A DNA stretch of 64,000 bases, taken from Branchiostoma floridae. Taxonomy: Eukaryota > Chordata > Leptocardii > Amphioxiformes > Branchiostomatidae. Each line of letters begins with the position of its first letter. The stretch's first letter is position 1. Under the pieces are notes generated by a model, which saw only the letters and a program-made list of their open reading frames with translations, made no database searches and was not told the DNA's origin. This document shows positions 14,901 to 27,640 of this stretch, one piece after another. The translations under genes were made by a program, and so were the position numbers. Location: NCBI RefSeq assembly GCF_000003815.2, contig NC_049993.1:14823642-14887641 (forward strand), given 5' to 3'.

Positions 14901-15790
14901 GGTGAAGATTAAGATTTCATGATTCTTCCCGTATCCTAAATTGCACCCTCCACGGTTAGCCTTTGTGACCTTACCGACGCCCAGAGCCCACTGGCATTAA
15001 ATTGGATTCGAGTTTTTCCTTTGGGGTATTGTATCCCAAACCTCACAATTATCTCTCTTTCTGCATGTTGCATAGTACATATAAGACGTTTTTTTGTTAT
15101 ATCCTCAAACATCATTGGTATCCGATTATATACTATCAGTAACTTATCTGTAATTAGAAAGCTGAAACTATATAAGCAATTGTTCTTTCAAATTCATGAG
15201 ATGTGATAGCTGGCTTTTGAATGCACGGATATTTTCAACTTCGTTGATACTACAAAAACTATTTTGAAGAACCAAGGAAAGTTTCCAATGTTCAGTAAAT
15301 ATCATGTATTCTTCTCATATTTTTGACAATTGGATATTACCAAGAAGGAATGCCTACGAATTAAAGCAGCACAACTGGGAAAATTATAGAAACAAAAAGC
15401 CAATATTCCTGTTGCACTGACGTTTTCGTAAAGACAGTCAGAGCAAGTATTGAAGGAACAACGGTGCAATGACCATAGTAACTTCATTACGTTGTCTGAT
15501 TGTCTTAATGTTTGTGGGGTCCGTCCTTCGGCGAAATCCAATATCTAATTTCCAGTGTGGAGAAGCCTGCTGTTCTTGATTAATCAGTCACAATGAAGTA
15601 CATACATTGCCAATAAGGCTAAACGTCTCCATGTTCGACCAGTCTCTTCTTGAAGCTGTCTAAGAGATCCGAGCTATGCGCTTCTTTCTTCAAAGCAGTG
15701 CCATTGTGCATCAGAAGTAGTTGAAGGTGGTTTGCAAGCTATATAGGTTACAGACGTTCAAAATGGGTACATGCTAAAAGAAAATCTGCA
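8950..15790. other. Non-coding AT-rich region
   Basis: No gene recognised. Contains one spaced pair of direct repeats (10486-10689) and a possible minus-strand tRNA-derived fragment near 13400-13470 (gggatttgaacc, box-B-like). Confidence 0.5.
10486..10689. repeat. Spaced direct repeat, period 151
   Basis: About 53 bases beginning aatgctagaacgtt and ending 'ctccactctcacagaatg' / 'ctccactctcaaagaatg' occur at 10486-10538 and 10637-10689. Suggests a tandem duplication with diverged middle. Confidence 0.65.
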
Positions 15791-15792
15791 TC

Positions 15793-15940
15793 TGTATCTA
15801 TATAGCCGGTGTAACCGCCATTTGGCGTAACATACCAGCTTAATAGAGACGGGGGGCGACAGAGGTTATTTGGCTTTTACGACCCTCTGCTGTAGTCGCG
15901 TGTCTCTGGCGTCATTCCGGATGCTACAGTAGCCGGGTCC
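15793..15940. repeat. Possible dispersed repeat, GC-richer island
   Basis: A 150-base island (tagccggtgtaaccgcc... through ...gctacagtagccggg) is more GC-rich than its surroundings, with 'tagccgg' near both ends. Looks like a short interspersed element; class not determined. Confidence 0.3.
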
Positions 15941-16589
15941 ATTTCGTGAACAAGGCTGACGCAGTCGTCTAAAAATTTAGGATAAATACCACTTAATTTT
16001 GGTGTTGGTTTGGTAAAAATAAGTTTAACCATAATGTCATTTACTGACACAGATGAATTTCATGCTAAAATATCATATCACGCAGATCATAACGTAGGTG
16101 ACCAAAGGCATGATACTGACGTTCATATACTAATTGCCTCGTCTCAGCATACATCTGCTTGAAAACAACTCCAGGACTCGATTGTTCCTTAAATACTGAA
16201 ACTAACAAAGTTATTGCTTTCTTGAGCAAGGCTTCTTTTGGTCACGACGTTCTAAGACAGCAATACATAGGGTAGCCATTTCGTGCTTGTGTCTGGATGG
16301 ACTGTTTAGGTATTGTCTGAAGTGATTTGTCCGACGAAAAGCGATAAAGGCTAAGGCAAAAAGAAACGGTAAATTGTGCACTTGACTGCAGGTACCAGAC
16401 AGGCAAATACCTTGACCCCTTTAATAGTATTCCGAAACGATAAAGAAAGAGTCATCGTCTAGACAACAACAATCCGTGGGTTCGTATGGCTGGCTCGAAT
16501 ATTTTCATAATAGCAGCTATCTTGTGCCCTTGGGAAAGGTGCTTAACGTGACATTCATAACTTTGCTCAGGTGAAAATGAGTATCTAGC

Positions 16590-16700
16590 TTTGGTTAGGA
16601 AAGTCCCTCAGATGGGGTGCTAAATGGAGGACCCGCATTTGAGGAGAGCCACATTTCAAGCACGTAAAAGAAACCACCCGGTGTAAGCGGATCAAATAAG
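16590..16700. repeat. Possible SINE tail
   Basis: The segment has 'gtccctcagatggggtgcta', 'ggaggacccg' and 'gcacgtaaaagaaaccaccc', patterns I associate with SINE 3' domains in marine invertebrates. Boundaries are uncertain and identity is from memory. Confidence 0.35.
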
Positions 16701-18540
16701 TATGTCAGGAAAAGTAGCTTGTACTGTTTAGTAGAAACCTGGTGCGTTACGCCATGATGCGGTTTACCAAGTATACCATACAAACGAAGAATGCGAACAA
16801 ACTAGTACGATTTCAAGAGAGAGTTTATTTTTAAGTCTGAAAGGTCACCGTGATTGACATTAATCACTGATTGCTGTAATATTTTAGAAGCATTTACTAT
16901 AGAATTATACTTGGTTGTCTAAACGTAACCCTGTTTATCATGTAATATTGACTTAGGATGCGGATTCAAAGTGTGTGTCAGTTATCTTGGAACCCCCTGT
17001 CCGTTTCTGAATGCAAATGCACGGTATTTCGTGTGAACAAGATCGATCATTTCCCATCAGGTTTTTGTTTAACATTAAGATAGACATTATATAACATGGT
17101 TCAGAGAAAAATGACTTAGAATTACTTATAAATATTAGTGTAATTAGGTACATTTTGTAAAAAAACAATTAGCCATGATTATGAAATAATTTTACAATTA
17201 CTATCATAGATTTAACAAAGGCATATTTCTTGTAAAAACGTCAATTTTAGATGTAATTTTAAACCTTTATGAAGTATCGTTCCTATCTGAAGTGTAGTTA
17301 CTGTACTTTTCATACGTACTACTTCAATGCTACCCAGACAACAAATAGCTCGCTTTGTAGGTCAAAGCTAAGGTCAGGTTCAATGTTGCACGTTGCCAAG
17401 GTCATGACATCTTGTTCCGGGATGAGTCGACATCATTGCCGACGAGACAAAAATGAATCCTTCTGTCGATATTGTCATCCTAAAGTATACATCATGTGTC
17501 GTTCAATTCCCTATACCTAATGCATACTGCGTTTTTCTTTAATGACCCGTAGCAGGCCGGTGTTCCCAATTTATTACGTATTCAGTTGCTACGTTTATGT
17601 ATGACATTCTAACTACGGAATACCAAACTTCGCAGAGCAAGTTTCTCAAAATACACCAAACACGTACTGTTAATAATTTCATTAGGAGAACGACAATGAA
17701 TAACATAAACATAATATTGGTTAAGGTAGTCTGGTACCTCTCTGTTAACCTGGGTGTTGCAAAGAATGTCAATTAATGTGTCTTTTTAAAGCGCAAAACA
17801 AAAGTGACAGAGGCCAACACCCCTAATCGTTACTCCAGAATGAAGGTATATCTGAGGCAGTGTAGGATACTGTGTGTAAGAGATTGTGAGATAGATAGTA
17901 AACAGCGTGTTCTGGTTCGATACAGTAGTGATTATTTCAGTTTGTTTTTCACAAGCTTATGTAATATTATATAAAGAAGAAGCTTTAGACATCAAGAAAT
18001 CCCCAAATCTCTACTAACATTCCGATAAAATCCACCGAAGGATATCAATCATTAACTAAATACCTTCTATGGGACGGTCAAATATGTGTGATACACAATT
18101 TAGCTACCTCGTGATTGCAAATACTTCAATCATTGTCGGCGAATTTTCTATCTGAAAATTTGGTTCATGGACGTTTCACCGCATCAAAACCAACAACCAT
18201 CCTCTTGTGACGGCACAAACAGTATAAATTTCAACTTGATGGCGGCAGGAATTGTAGCCCAAAGCAGGAGATGCCAATTGGAGCTTGAAGCCGTGTAAAC
18301 GCTATGAAGCATGCTCTACGCTACCATGCCGACTGATGCGCATCATGTGCATTCACGCTACACATGTGATTTAGGATGTAGCTCACTCGGAAAGGGATTG
18401 GATGCAAGTCTCTTAACACAGAGCTTATGGTTAGACATGGATGTGATGCATGTTTTCTGGGAGCTTCAGCCTCTTCCGGCCTTGGCATTTATTAAATCAG
18501 TAGGCCTGAAGTTCACACAAACTGGTGGACGTACCGACTC
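16700..18540. other. Non-coding AT-rich region
   Basis: No gene, repeat array or element recognised here. Confidence 0.5.
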
Positions 18541-18541
18541 A

Positions 18542-18819
18542 TACTTTAAATGCAGAAACTTTCGCGGTGGTTTAATGTTCGCGGTTTTTGCGTGTAGTCT
18601 CTTAACATTTTCTGATATCATTACGTTGAACTTAAAAGAGACTACAGCGTACACTGCTCACCCACTCACTCACGGCCCGTAGCCGCAGTGGTCGTAGGGG
18701 CTCCACGACATCCATCAGCAGTGATGCAGGTGCTACTGCGAACTTAAAACCACAGCGAAAGGTATTTTTCTCGCTACCGCGAAATCAAATTCCCCTTGAA
18801 CTTAAATGCATTTATAGTA
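18542..18819. mobile_element. MITE of the 'cgcggtgg' family, copy 1
   Basis: 278 bp with imperfect terminal inverted repeats: left TACTTTAAATGCA, right end reading TACTATAAATGCA on the other strand. Just inside lie 'ttcgcggtgg' and 'gttcgcgg' on the left and 'ccgcgaaat' on the right. The same terminal and subterminal motifs form copy 2 at 43249-43458. Non-autonomous, no coding capacity; the 123-codon frame crossing it is an artefact. Confidence 0.7.
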
Positions 18820-19340
18820 AGTATCTAATACCAGCTTAAAATGGACAAAAAACAATCATGCCTTCAATTACCAGAGTTACCAACCTAGGATTGATGTGTT
18901 CAAAAATTCCTATTTTCCCAGAACTATCGTAGAGTGGAATTTGTTGTCACCGAGCATAGTAGAGGAATCTTCTCTGGATAGTTTTGAAGAATGCTGGCAG
19001 TTAGATGTGCAAAAGTTAGGTGTGACAGGTCGTTCAGTGTGATACCTGCCACGCTGCTTCCTTGCAAATTTGATGTGTTGGGCCGAAGGGCGGTTATACC
19101 GGCAAATTTTGTATCAATGTTGAGATCTGAAAACAAGACTAAAGTCTTAATCAGTAGGTTCCTCGATTAGCAAACATAACTGAGTCAGGGAAATGCCACC
19201 ATTCGAATAGAATGTCAAACTGTTATTTCATCATATGTGTGGACTATATTAAACATACTACTAGGAGTCGTCGGTCCGGAGAAGGAGCTACAGCAAACTA
19301 GAAGGGCCAAGCGCTTTTTTAACGCCAACACCTATCTGAC

Positions 19341-19371
19341 ACCCCCCCCCCCAAAAAAAAAAAAACATGCC
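19341..19371. repeat. Poly-C / poly-A tract
   Basis: A run of C immediately followed by a run of A on the + strand; low-complexity sequence. Confidence 0.8.
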
Positions 19372-19756
19372 AGTCAAAAGGCAAAAAAGGACCTCCAGCT
19401 GCAGCACCAAGGTCGGCCACCTGGAGGCCCAAAATCGACCTTGACCATCAAATCCACAACACCTACCAACGTACCAGTCATCATCGCAATCACTTGAAAC
19501 ATTATTGAAATGATGTGCTGTACATACGGACTGGCAAAAAAAACTGTACCTCCATTTTAATGGAAGTGGTTACAATTCTATTTGCAGAGACCAGTGGATC
19601 TTTGGAGAACAATCAAAAGTTTGATTTCTGCTGTATTAAATGACATGCCTATTGCCATATCAATTCGGCTCAATGGCGCCTTCCTTTTCGAACCTCTCTG
19701 TGTCTCATTATAGTGTACCTTCGATTTCTGTTTGGGATGTCTGCAGAATAACGACG

Positions 19757-20255
19757 TTACCGACCAACCTTTTTTTTTGTAAATACAGATATTATTGGTA
19801 CTTTCCCGCCTGGCGATTGCAAGTCGGATTTCCGAAATGCCACCGTATGCTGAGTTCGATATTCCAGCAGCCGGTCTCTAGCCTTTCTAAATACCTCAAT
19901 TGATTTTCCGCTGCCGTAGCCAATAGAGAATGGTGTTGACCCGGTTAGGTGTAATAGCCACCAACGGTTGCTGCAGACAAGACGAATCACCACCTGTCTT
20001 TCGATCGATATCCTTGCGCTATTGGCAAACGCCCGAAGAATGCGCAAGACTTGCTGAATCGTAAACGAGAAATTAGAGTGGATCCTGAAATATGTCGATG
20101 GAGTTGGGCGATTCTTTGGAGTAACAGGTATTGGCATTCGGTATTATCCGTCGAGAAACGAATGAACATACGTTGTATTGGTTTTTGGCTTTGATGCGGA
20201 AAACTCTGACGCATTCGGAAAGACCCGGAGTGCAGAAATATTGACAGGTTGTCAA
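19757..20255 (-). other. Unassigned minus-strand open frames, possible decayed element
   Basis: Three overlapping minus-strand frames of 60-126 codons lie together. The longest (19757-20137) has mixed, protein-like composition with 'RWWLLHLTG' and 'GYGSGKS', a chance P-loop-like string. Base composition is more balanced than the surroundings. I recognise no family and see no splice or promoter context; a worn transposon fragment or pseudogene is possible. Confidence 0.2.
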
Positions 20256-20889
20256 GTCGCCTTTCTTCCTATAGAACCATGGGGTTATAAGTTCTTTCCC
20301 CTGATCCCCATATCTTTAACATCTGACAAAAAGGTTATGGCCTCAGTACTGATTCCTTTGTAGCTATACTCTTCATTTTATAGATCTGTTGCCACTATCT
20401 AGTGTTACCATCAGTGATACATGTAGTTTTTGACTTTGTGGTATTTTGTCCAATGTAGCTTACGTAAGGGTATTGATATGAAATTATCTACCCTAACATT
20501 ATTATTGACTATGTAATCCCTTGTAAAGGCCGATGAAATTAATGAAAAACCATCCCATGGCCAAGGTACAAGAAATTGAGGTATACTACTCCGTGCTTAT
20601 ATCAATAAGTATCTTTGGAGAGTATCGTAACGGTCCTTTTAACGGGAATGATGATGGGTTGAAGTGATTTCTGCTTTTTGTCCTTTCCTTGTAGAAGTAG
20701 AACTTGCTAATTTTCAAAAATTTAATCAAACGTTGTGGTATAAAGTGTTTAGGTTTTTCTGCTGTCTTCAGTTGATTTCAGTTTTTCTGTTAGTTTTTAG
20801 TTAATAATAATTGATCCTGTCAAGTTTTGATTGAGTAAATTTGTTGAGGGTTGATTTGGAGCTTTTTATAACAGGATTTCGGTATTTAA

Positions 20890-21828
20890 CCCTCATCCGA
20901 CCGTTACATTTTTACGACGAATCTGACCGTATGGGGTCATTTTTGACCCCATTTTGTTTTGCTCATAGCCATATTTTTACTGGCTTATTTTGTCATTTCT
21001 ATGTATTTACTGTTTCACTAACCTATGAAAAATATTTTGACAAGTTTTGGTGTCAGTAGTTATCACTCATTATCATAATTTGAGCAGAAAATGAGGAAAA
21101 ACCACATTTGCTCTGAAAATCTACCATACTCAACTTCCTTAAACAATGTTTTGTCTTATCAATTTCTAAACAATAATTGTGATGATGCAATAATACTAAT
21201 AGCATAATAATGTTATCTAACAAAAAAAAATACAATATTTGTGAAATGTAACGAATTTATTACTTAATTATGCACCATATTCCGCCATCTAAACACATAC
21301 ATACAATAACTCTTGTCTATTTTCCCGCAAAGATCTTTCTTGTAGGTTCCTTCTGCACATTCTGTCCATATATTGTTTTTTAATTAATTAGAAACATTTT
21401 CACTTCTATTAGCATAGGTAATCAGTGCTTATTATCATAATTTATGCAGAATGTTGAAAAACTGTGTTTTACACTAAAATACTAAATTTCTTTCAAAATA
21501 TTCGGTGTTTGCTCATCTAAGCAACTATAACCTGTTGCTGTAATAGCAATAATGAGGAATGCCTCTTATTTTATTGAAATGTCTTGATATTTATGTAATT
21601 AATGATTCATAATTGGCTGGGGTAATTTTTGACCCCACCGAACAAGACACAAACTTTCAAGTATAGCTTATACAATAATGGGCAAAACTCGGCGAAAAAT
21701 TGGTAGATGTTGTAAGACATGTATACAAACAAATTCATGGAAGGAATTTTTTCTCTGATGAAAAATGTTGCTATGGCAGATTAAAATACGCCTGGGGTCA
21801 AAAATGACCCCATACGGTCGGATGAGGG
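20890..21828. mobile_element. Non-autonomous piggyBac-type transposon
   Basis: 939 bp flanked on both sides by TTAA (20886-20889 and 21829-21832), the piggyBac target site. Perfect 15-bp terminal inverted repeats, CCCTCATCCGACCGT, lie at 20890-20904 and 21814-21828. An 18-bp internal repeat, GGGGTCATTTTTGACCCC or its complement, lies at 20933-20950 and 21794-21811. The spacer between terminal and internal repeats is 28 bp on the left and 2 bp on the right, the same asymmetry known for Trichoplusia ni piggyBac (31 and 3). A third near-copy of the internal repeat is at 21619-21636. The inside is AT-rich with no transposase, so it must be moved in trans. Confidence 0.9.
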
Positions 21829-21832
21829 TTAA

Positions 21833-24130
21833 TGTGACCCTTTTTTCACTAATGTTGCTACTCACAGGGACGACCTGCATTACGCTTAATACTGTTCATT
21901 ATATTGTTACAAATGTCTTACTTTAACACATTTGCGGTGTCGTTTTAGCATCACAGGCACAAGAAACATCATCATCACCATTGTTCCTCACAGGGAACAA
22001 AGAAAATTCCATCCAACAATGGACCACCGGCTGGGGGCCATGCCATCATTACCCGAGCCCATGGTCTTGCCGAGCTGATTGCACATTTGTCTAGATACAC
22101 CTTTAGCTGATATCCTATCCTTCATGTCCAAGGATAATGGATTTTATCGATATAAAGAGAGCGAAAGCATGCGGTAGCTCGGCGTGAGGTCCCCCTTTAC
22201 AGTGCAGCGGCCGATTTTGAATAATGACTTCTTCACTTAATGACTGAAAAGTAACTGCTTGTTGCGCGACGGCTACATTTCCCTTGCTTTCAATCCACTT
22301 TAATTTGGATTGATTTTTTTCTCGCAAGGATTTCGATTTTAAGTGTTGGCTCTTAGACCATGTTGGGCACTTTCTCAAAGTGTTGTTTATTGATGATAAA
22401 TAGTACATAAGTTTCAGAGGTATATCGTTATACAATTAGTATCTTATTTCTCAGATTTGGAGACGTATGACGTAAAATGATTAACTTTGATGCGTGGAAA
22501 TAAAAATAACATTATAATGGGAATATATTTTTCTAAAGGCTCTTTGCTATTAAATATATTGACAAGCATAAGTCTTTACAGTGTGTTAAGATTTCTAGTG
22601 CTAATGATTTTACGAGCGTAATCTATATACCAAAAGAGTATTTATATTAAAATACATAGATGTCGTTTTTTCCAGTGACTTACTATCCTGATGAAACTAT
22701 TTGCTGTTGTTCAACTTAAAATGCGGAGAAAGAGGAAACGATACGGTTACAAAACTTTATTGCAAGTTTAGCTGCGATAAAAATCTGTCTTAAACCATAA
22801 ACCAAAGGTAACCACTCTGACACTACAGCCAGTAATGCAACTTCACAATCCGTAACAAAATATACACTTCGAATTACTTTTATAGCTTACAGCGTTTTTG
22901 GTTGTTCGCTTGCTTACCTCCTCCCTCGGTGCTTTGAAACTTCGAACTTGAACCCTAGCGTCCTTCATCCAATAAGCTAGTATATCTTTTAAGACCTGTA
23001 AAAGCTTTATCTTGTACAATAAACAAACTCTTATTGCGTACTGCAAGGCTCTAAGCATGCTGTTTTATGGGTGCAATTCGGAGCAGGTCTGTTCCCTGGG
23101 CACTTGTTTACTTTTAGGAAAAGCCGTGCAGTAGGATGTGTATTTACGCTATAGACTTTTACTGCCCTGTAAATGGGTTGAAGCTACGTCTACGACGTAA
23201 TTCACCTTCAGAACTACCTTGCTAAGGTAACCTATGCCAAGCTTAGTCTAAACTTCCAACTGATCGATAAAGTTTTGAGCTTTTTTTTTACCTTTAGGTC
23301 AATGCATAGACATTCTTGTCATTAACAATTGTAACTAATATGACACCAATCTAACGTCTTACATCAAGTTAATCAATAGCAGTTTTAGTAGAACCTACTT
23401 TGCACTTTTTAAGTCTACAAATACATCATCTTTCTGGCTTAATACTAAAAAAATCATGAAAATCTATGCAAAAACTGACAAAACTTAAAACCTACATTTT
23501 TATGGCATAGAAAATATAGAATGGGCAATTTTAAAATAATGCATCAATCAATTACGCATTTATGGATTGCACAATACCTTTTTAATAGCATGCATTTCAG
23601 AAAAATGCGTATGGGTTGACCATTTTGAACTTCTGTTACGGAGCAGTATGAATAATGACTAACATTCCGCCATGTAATGTGGCGATAAGAGGTCGTTTTT
23701 GGGTACTCCATTTTTCATGGACCCTACAGCGAGCCTTACACATCTGTTTCAAGTGAGGGGACGCAGTGACATTTAAGTGGTTGTATGAGTGTGCTCGCCC
23801 AAAGAGATTTGTGAAGTTTACTGACATTTACTTTACGTTATCTTTTCTTACAATGTGACGTTCACGCATCCTTTATGTGCATGATGGACACCTTTGTTCT
23901 CTTATACGTATACCAAAAAATACTGTTATGATAAGTCGATGAAGGTTGGACAACCAGGTAATAAGATAAGCCTAAAAGCAATTACTCAAGTAACTGGATA
24001 TGATTTTGTAAACGGCCAGACGTTTCCGATAGCAAAAAAATTGCTTTGCCACTTGTTTGCATATTCATTCATAGTTAGGATAAAACTGTACTCAAACTAG
24101 ATCTCCTTATATATCAGTCCATAGCTAAGA
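21833..24130. other. Non-coding AT-rich region
   Basis: No gene recognised. The minus-strand frame at 22115-22435 (106 codons) shows no familiar motif. Confidence 0.5.
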
Positions 24131-24134
24131 TATA

Positions 24135-25121
24135 GGGCTTATTCACGTGACGTCATCACCCCTTGCTCCCGTGCGCCGCCATCTTGGGGTCCATGCGCTA
24201 CAGTACAGCAATGTACAGCGTGGGTCCCCAAGTGTCCGAAGAAAGTGAAGTGGGTTGCACGATGTTTGACTATACAAAGAGTCTACAACCTTAAATCTTA
24301 TTTTCACTACATAAATCGGGTGGAAATTACCCATTTTCCCATTATCAGTGAGGGAAAGTTTGACCCACTCCGGGTCCCCGCCTGTGCACGGCAACAGTGA
24401 CAGTGGAGTATCAGTTGATAGTGAATTTTGTGGGTGAGCTGTGACGTTGTTGTTCACAGACACTGTGATAGCCATTATTAACGTTAAATGTTGTACTTTT
24501 CATTTGTTTCATAGAAATTCTTCACAGAACCTGGGAATATGTTCTTCCTATCATTTGTTGGCTTCGCTGTTTGTGCGGCTCTATTTTGTCCTTCCTGCTT
24601 TAGTGGAGTGTAGCGACGGTCCATGTACATGTATTTACGTTGTGCCGGAGTAGGTACCCAGTCCACCGTCGTTGAAAGTTATCTGACCCATCGTTTACTG
24701 TCTTGTTCAGATACAAAATTTGTACTACACACATTCGTTCTGAAAATTTTACCAGTAAGATGAGCTCTACTTATGGCAGAAACCCACATTTGTTTCAGAG
24801 TCGTAGCACTAGTACATGACTTCGTTCCCGTCCCGGCTTTGCTTGTTTGTTACACGAGAAACGCGAAACAAACTTAACTGTTACCCGATGTGTGTAGGCT
24901 TTACCAGTGCTAGACCAACATCCCACCACAAGATAGCATATCCTGATTATGAACCTAAACGTTTTGAAGGGAAATTGTGCGTTGCATAAGAAATATTTTC
25001 ATTTTTTACGGAGAGTTGCATAGCGAGCCGCTGTGAGCCGCGCTCAAAGTGGACCCCAAAATGGCCGACTTCGCTCGTTGCCATGGCGTCTGGAGGGTGG
25101 ATCACGTGACTGAATAAGCCC
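24135..25121. mobile_element. Non-autonomous inverted-repeat transposon, 987 bp
   Basis: The ends are inverted copies: left GGGCTTATTCACGTGA, right reading GGGCTTATTCAGTCACGTGA on the other strand. TATA flanks both ends (24131-24134, 25122-25125), a possible target duplication. A second, internal inverted pair contains ttggggtcca (24174-24193 and 25050-25069). The interior is AT-rich and lacks a transposase; the 110-codon minus frame inside carries no recognisable motif. Superfamily not assigned. Confidence 0.8.
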
Positions 25122-25125
25122 TATA

Positions 25126-26311
25126 CAAACTCTCTTCAATAGATCTTTCCAGTGTCACTGACAAAAAGGCAATGGATTGTGCACGCAACAATTATACTAA
25201 TAATCCTCAAGACGAATAGCTGCAATTTCAGTTCTCGATTTTTCTTACTTTTGGATTGAAATGAACTTAAAAAATTATCTAAATATATGAAAGATTAGAA
25301 GCAATAGTGTCAAAAGTACATGACTGATTAATATACAAAAGAGGGAGGCAGACAACGGTTAGCAATGGGGACGGTACTTTGAAAATGGCCGCTGTCTCAC
25401 CAGAGGAAAAAAGTCCCGGATGTATTCGACACAGACACTACATCTGGTGCAAGTCCGTGACACGATAAAAGCGAGATGTCGATTGGCTCTGAATAATGTA
25501 TCTTCTGGGAGATTAAATGGAAGCAAGTGCTGTCGATGGAGGTGGTAAGACGATCTCTAACGTCAACGAAGATGAATGTATAAGTGCTAAAGTATACACA
25601 AGGGACTGAATGGCATTAGAGGCTTAGAAAAACAGACCCAGTGAAAAATCGGTAACTTCATTCCTTCACTTTGGGTTGGTCAGTTCTTAGTGATGACAAA
25701 TGACAACTGCAGGGCTGCATATTTGTATTGTCCAGTCATTTCTTAGATGGCTTCTACTATTTCGCAGAATCTGGTTATTGATAAATAGAATGCTGTAGGA
25801 AAGTTTTTAAACGTTTGTGATTGTTTTTCTTCAAACAATATGTTATATTTTGTAAATTTATTGAGCTTGAACCTCTGTTCTTAAGAAAGAATGTTCGGAA
25901 GAATAAGAAAGAAAATATAAAAGAGTGTAGAACATGCAGAGAGAAAAATAGCTATGTTTCACTAAAAGTTGTTAACATAACATATGATATATACGAAGTG
26001 CCCGAAGTGTTTGAAATGTAATTTTAGTATCATGTTTCCTGTATTGGTGACGAAGTTCCAGAATTCGTCGATATTTCTAAATAAGTGGGCTGTGAGAATC
26101 CATATCATAGCTGTATGTGGAAGACTTCCAAATTGAGTTTTGATCCTTCACGGTCTATTAACCCCTGATTTTCTAACCGTATCACCAGGTAATCCATACG
26201 GGTTCCAAATCACCATGGTAGCCCAGACGACCATCAGCTCAGTCTGTAATACCTCGTTTTTCATCCTGCAAAAATCCACTGGACCAAATCTCATCTTTAC
26301 GCACTCTCACA
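25126..26311. other. Non-coding AT-rich region
   Basis: No gene or element recognised. Confidence 0.5.
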
Positions 26312-26690
26312 TCATTGCGTAAAAGTCTTGTCCTGTCACGCTCTAGGTTTCTTCATGTCATATTTACGGATACTTAAGTTTTCCATTTATACTGACAATC
26401 CATTTATACTGTCTATACATTGTCAGTATAGTATTTTATCTTTTATTCATCTTTACGCAATCATTGTATAAAGGTCTTGTCTTGTCACGAACTAGGTTTC
26501 TTGGCGTCATATATACGGATGTTCAAATGTTTCATATTCACTGCTCATACGTTGGTCGTATAGTATTCTAACATCAAATCATTGCGTAAAGGTATTGTCT
26601 TGTTACGCTCTCTAGGTTTCTTTGTGTAATATTAACGGATGCTAAAATGTTCCTTATACACTGCCTATACATTTGTCTTATATTATTTAT
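26312..26690. repeat. Diverged tandem repeat, three units
   Basis: Units begin near 26312, 26459 and 26580, each with 'cattgcgtaaa(g)gt.ttgtc', 'ctaggtttctt', 'acggat' and 'atact' motifs in the same order. Unit lengths of about 110-148 bp differ through small indels. Confidence 0.75.
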
Positions 26691-26699
26691 AATTCCCTT

Positions 26700-27560
26700 A
26701 TTTATCTAGAACGTATTTGACCCAAATGAGTGTAAAATACTAATCCATCAATATCCGGAGTGTTTTTCTCCTCTCCCTCAAAAATTTTACCTCTTTTGTA
26801 AGCTTTAAAAGCAACCTTGGAAACTATTTTCTCATACAGTGAGATTTGGCCAAAAAATCCCTAATTTGACATAGACGGAATGGGAATCCGCCAAGCAGAC
26901 ACAAAGTCTCTGTCATGGGTGCATCTGCCTTCTGGTCAACTGGAGGATGCGCCCTTTTAGATTTACTACCACTGCAGCAGTGCCAATCAATCTAGTGGAA
27001 AAGTGTCAATTTGGAGTCCCTGGATACGCCATGGCGCCATGGATCATTGCCAGTCCACCACTTCAAGCACAAACCCCGACACTGTCTGTCTCCTTCTTTA
27101 TGACACAAAGTCAAGTGTAAAATATCCGCTTAAATTACGTCCACTGGTATCAGGGGTTCCCTTATTTAACGCGGTCACGGGGGAGAGCAAATTGTGTGGA
27201 TATAACCAGAAGGAGCAATGCGTGCTTTCAGAAAGCTATCGTAGACCTGATGTTGGTAAGTGTGCGATGGAGGTCAAGGTTAATGTCAACTTCAGACGGT
27301 TAAGGAAGACAAACGGCGGCTTGTTTGCAACCTTAAATCTCTAGCAGTGCCCACATATGGCATTTAAAAGCCATTCTGTAGATCCAGGTTATTTGTGATG
27401 GTAAATTTGACAGTCATGCTATTTTCTTCGACTTTACGAAGAAGATACGGTACAGGTACCTAATGTTACATAGTTTTCAATTGCTTTTTATACCATTTGT
27501 GGTCAGGTTGAAACTGCTGATAGTAGTTTTTCTTGTCGAATAAAAGAAAAAAGTTCATAC
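26700..27560. other. Non-coding region with one unassigned frame
   Basis: A + strand frame of 113 codons (27003-27344) has fairly even amino-acid composition and contains a donor-like ttg|gtaagtg at about 27255. I recognise no domain in it and see no partner exon. Confidence 0.3.
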
Positions 27561-27565
27561 AAATG

Positions 27566-27640
27566 ACCAAGTAGCTCAATTGGTAGCAGCTTTGCGGCTA
27601 GGATCCTGGTTTCAATCAGTTTGTACCTGTTGGAATTCGA
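27566..27640 (+). repeat. tRNA-derived SINE head
   Basis: 'tagctcaattggtagcag' matches a pol III box A and 'ggatcctggtttcaatc' a worn box B at tRNA-like spacing. The flanks do not pair as an acceptor stem, so it is a SINE remnant, not a functional tRNA. Confidence 0.5.

Noticed and set aside
18311-18682. 123-codon + strand frame
   Set aside because: Its second half is the left arm of a MITE; no coherent domain and no start or splice context.
19757-20137. P-loop-like GYGSGKS in a 126-codon minus frame
   Set aside because: A single short match without any surrounding NTPase motifs; too weak to name a function.
27566-27640. Functional tRNA gene
   Set aside because: Box A and B are present but no acceptor stem pairs and box B is mutated; a SINE remnant fits better.
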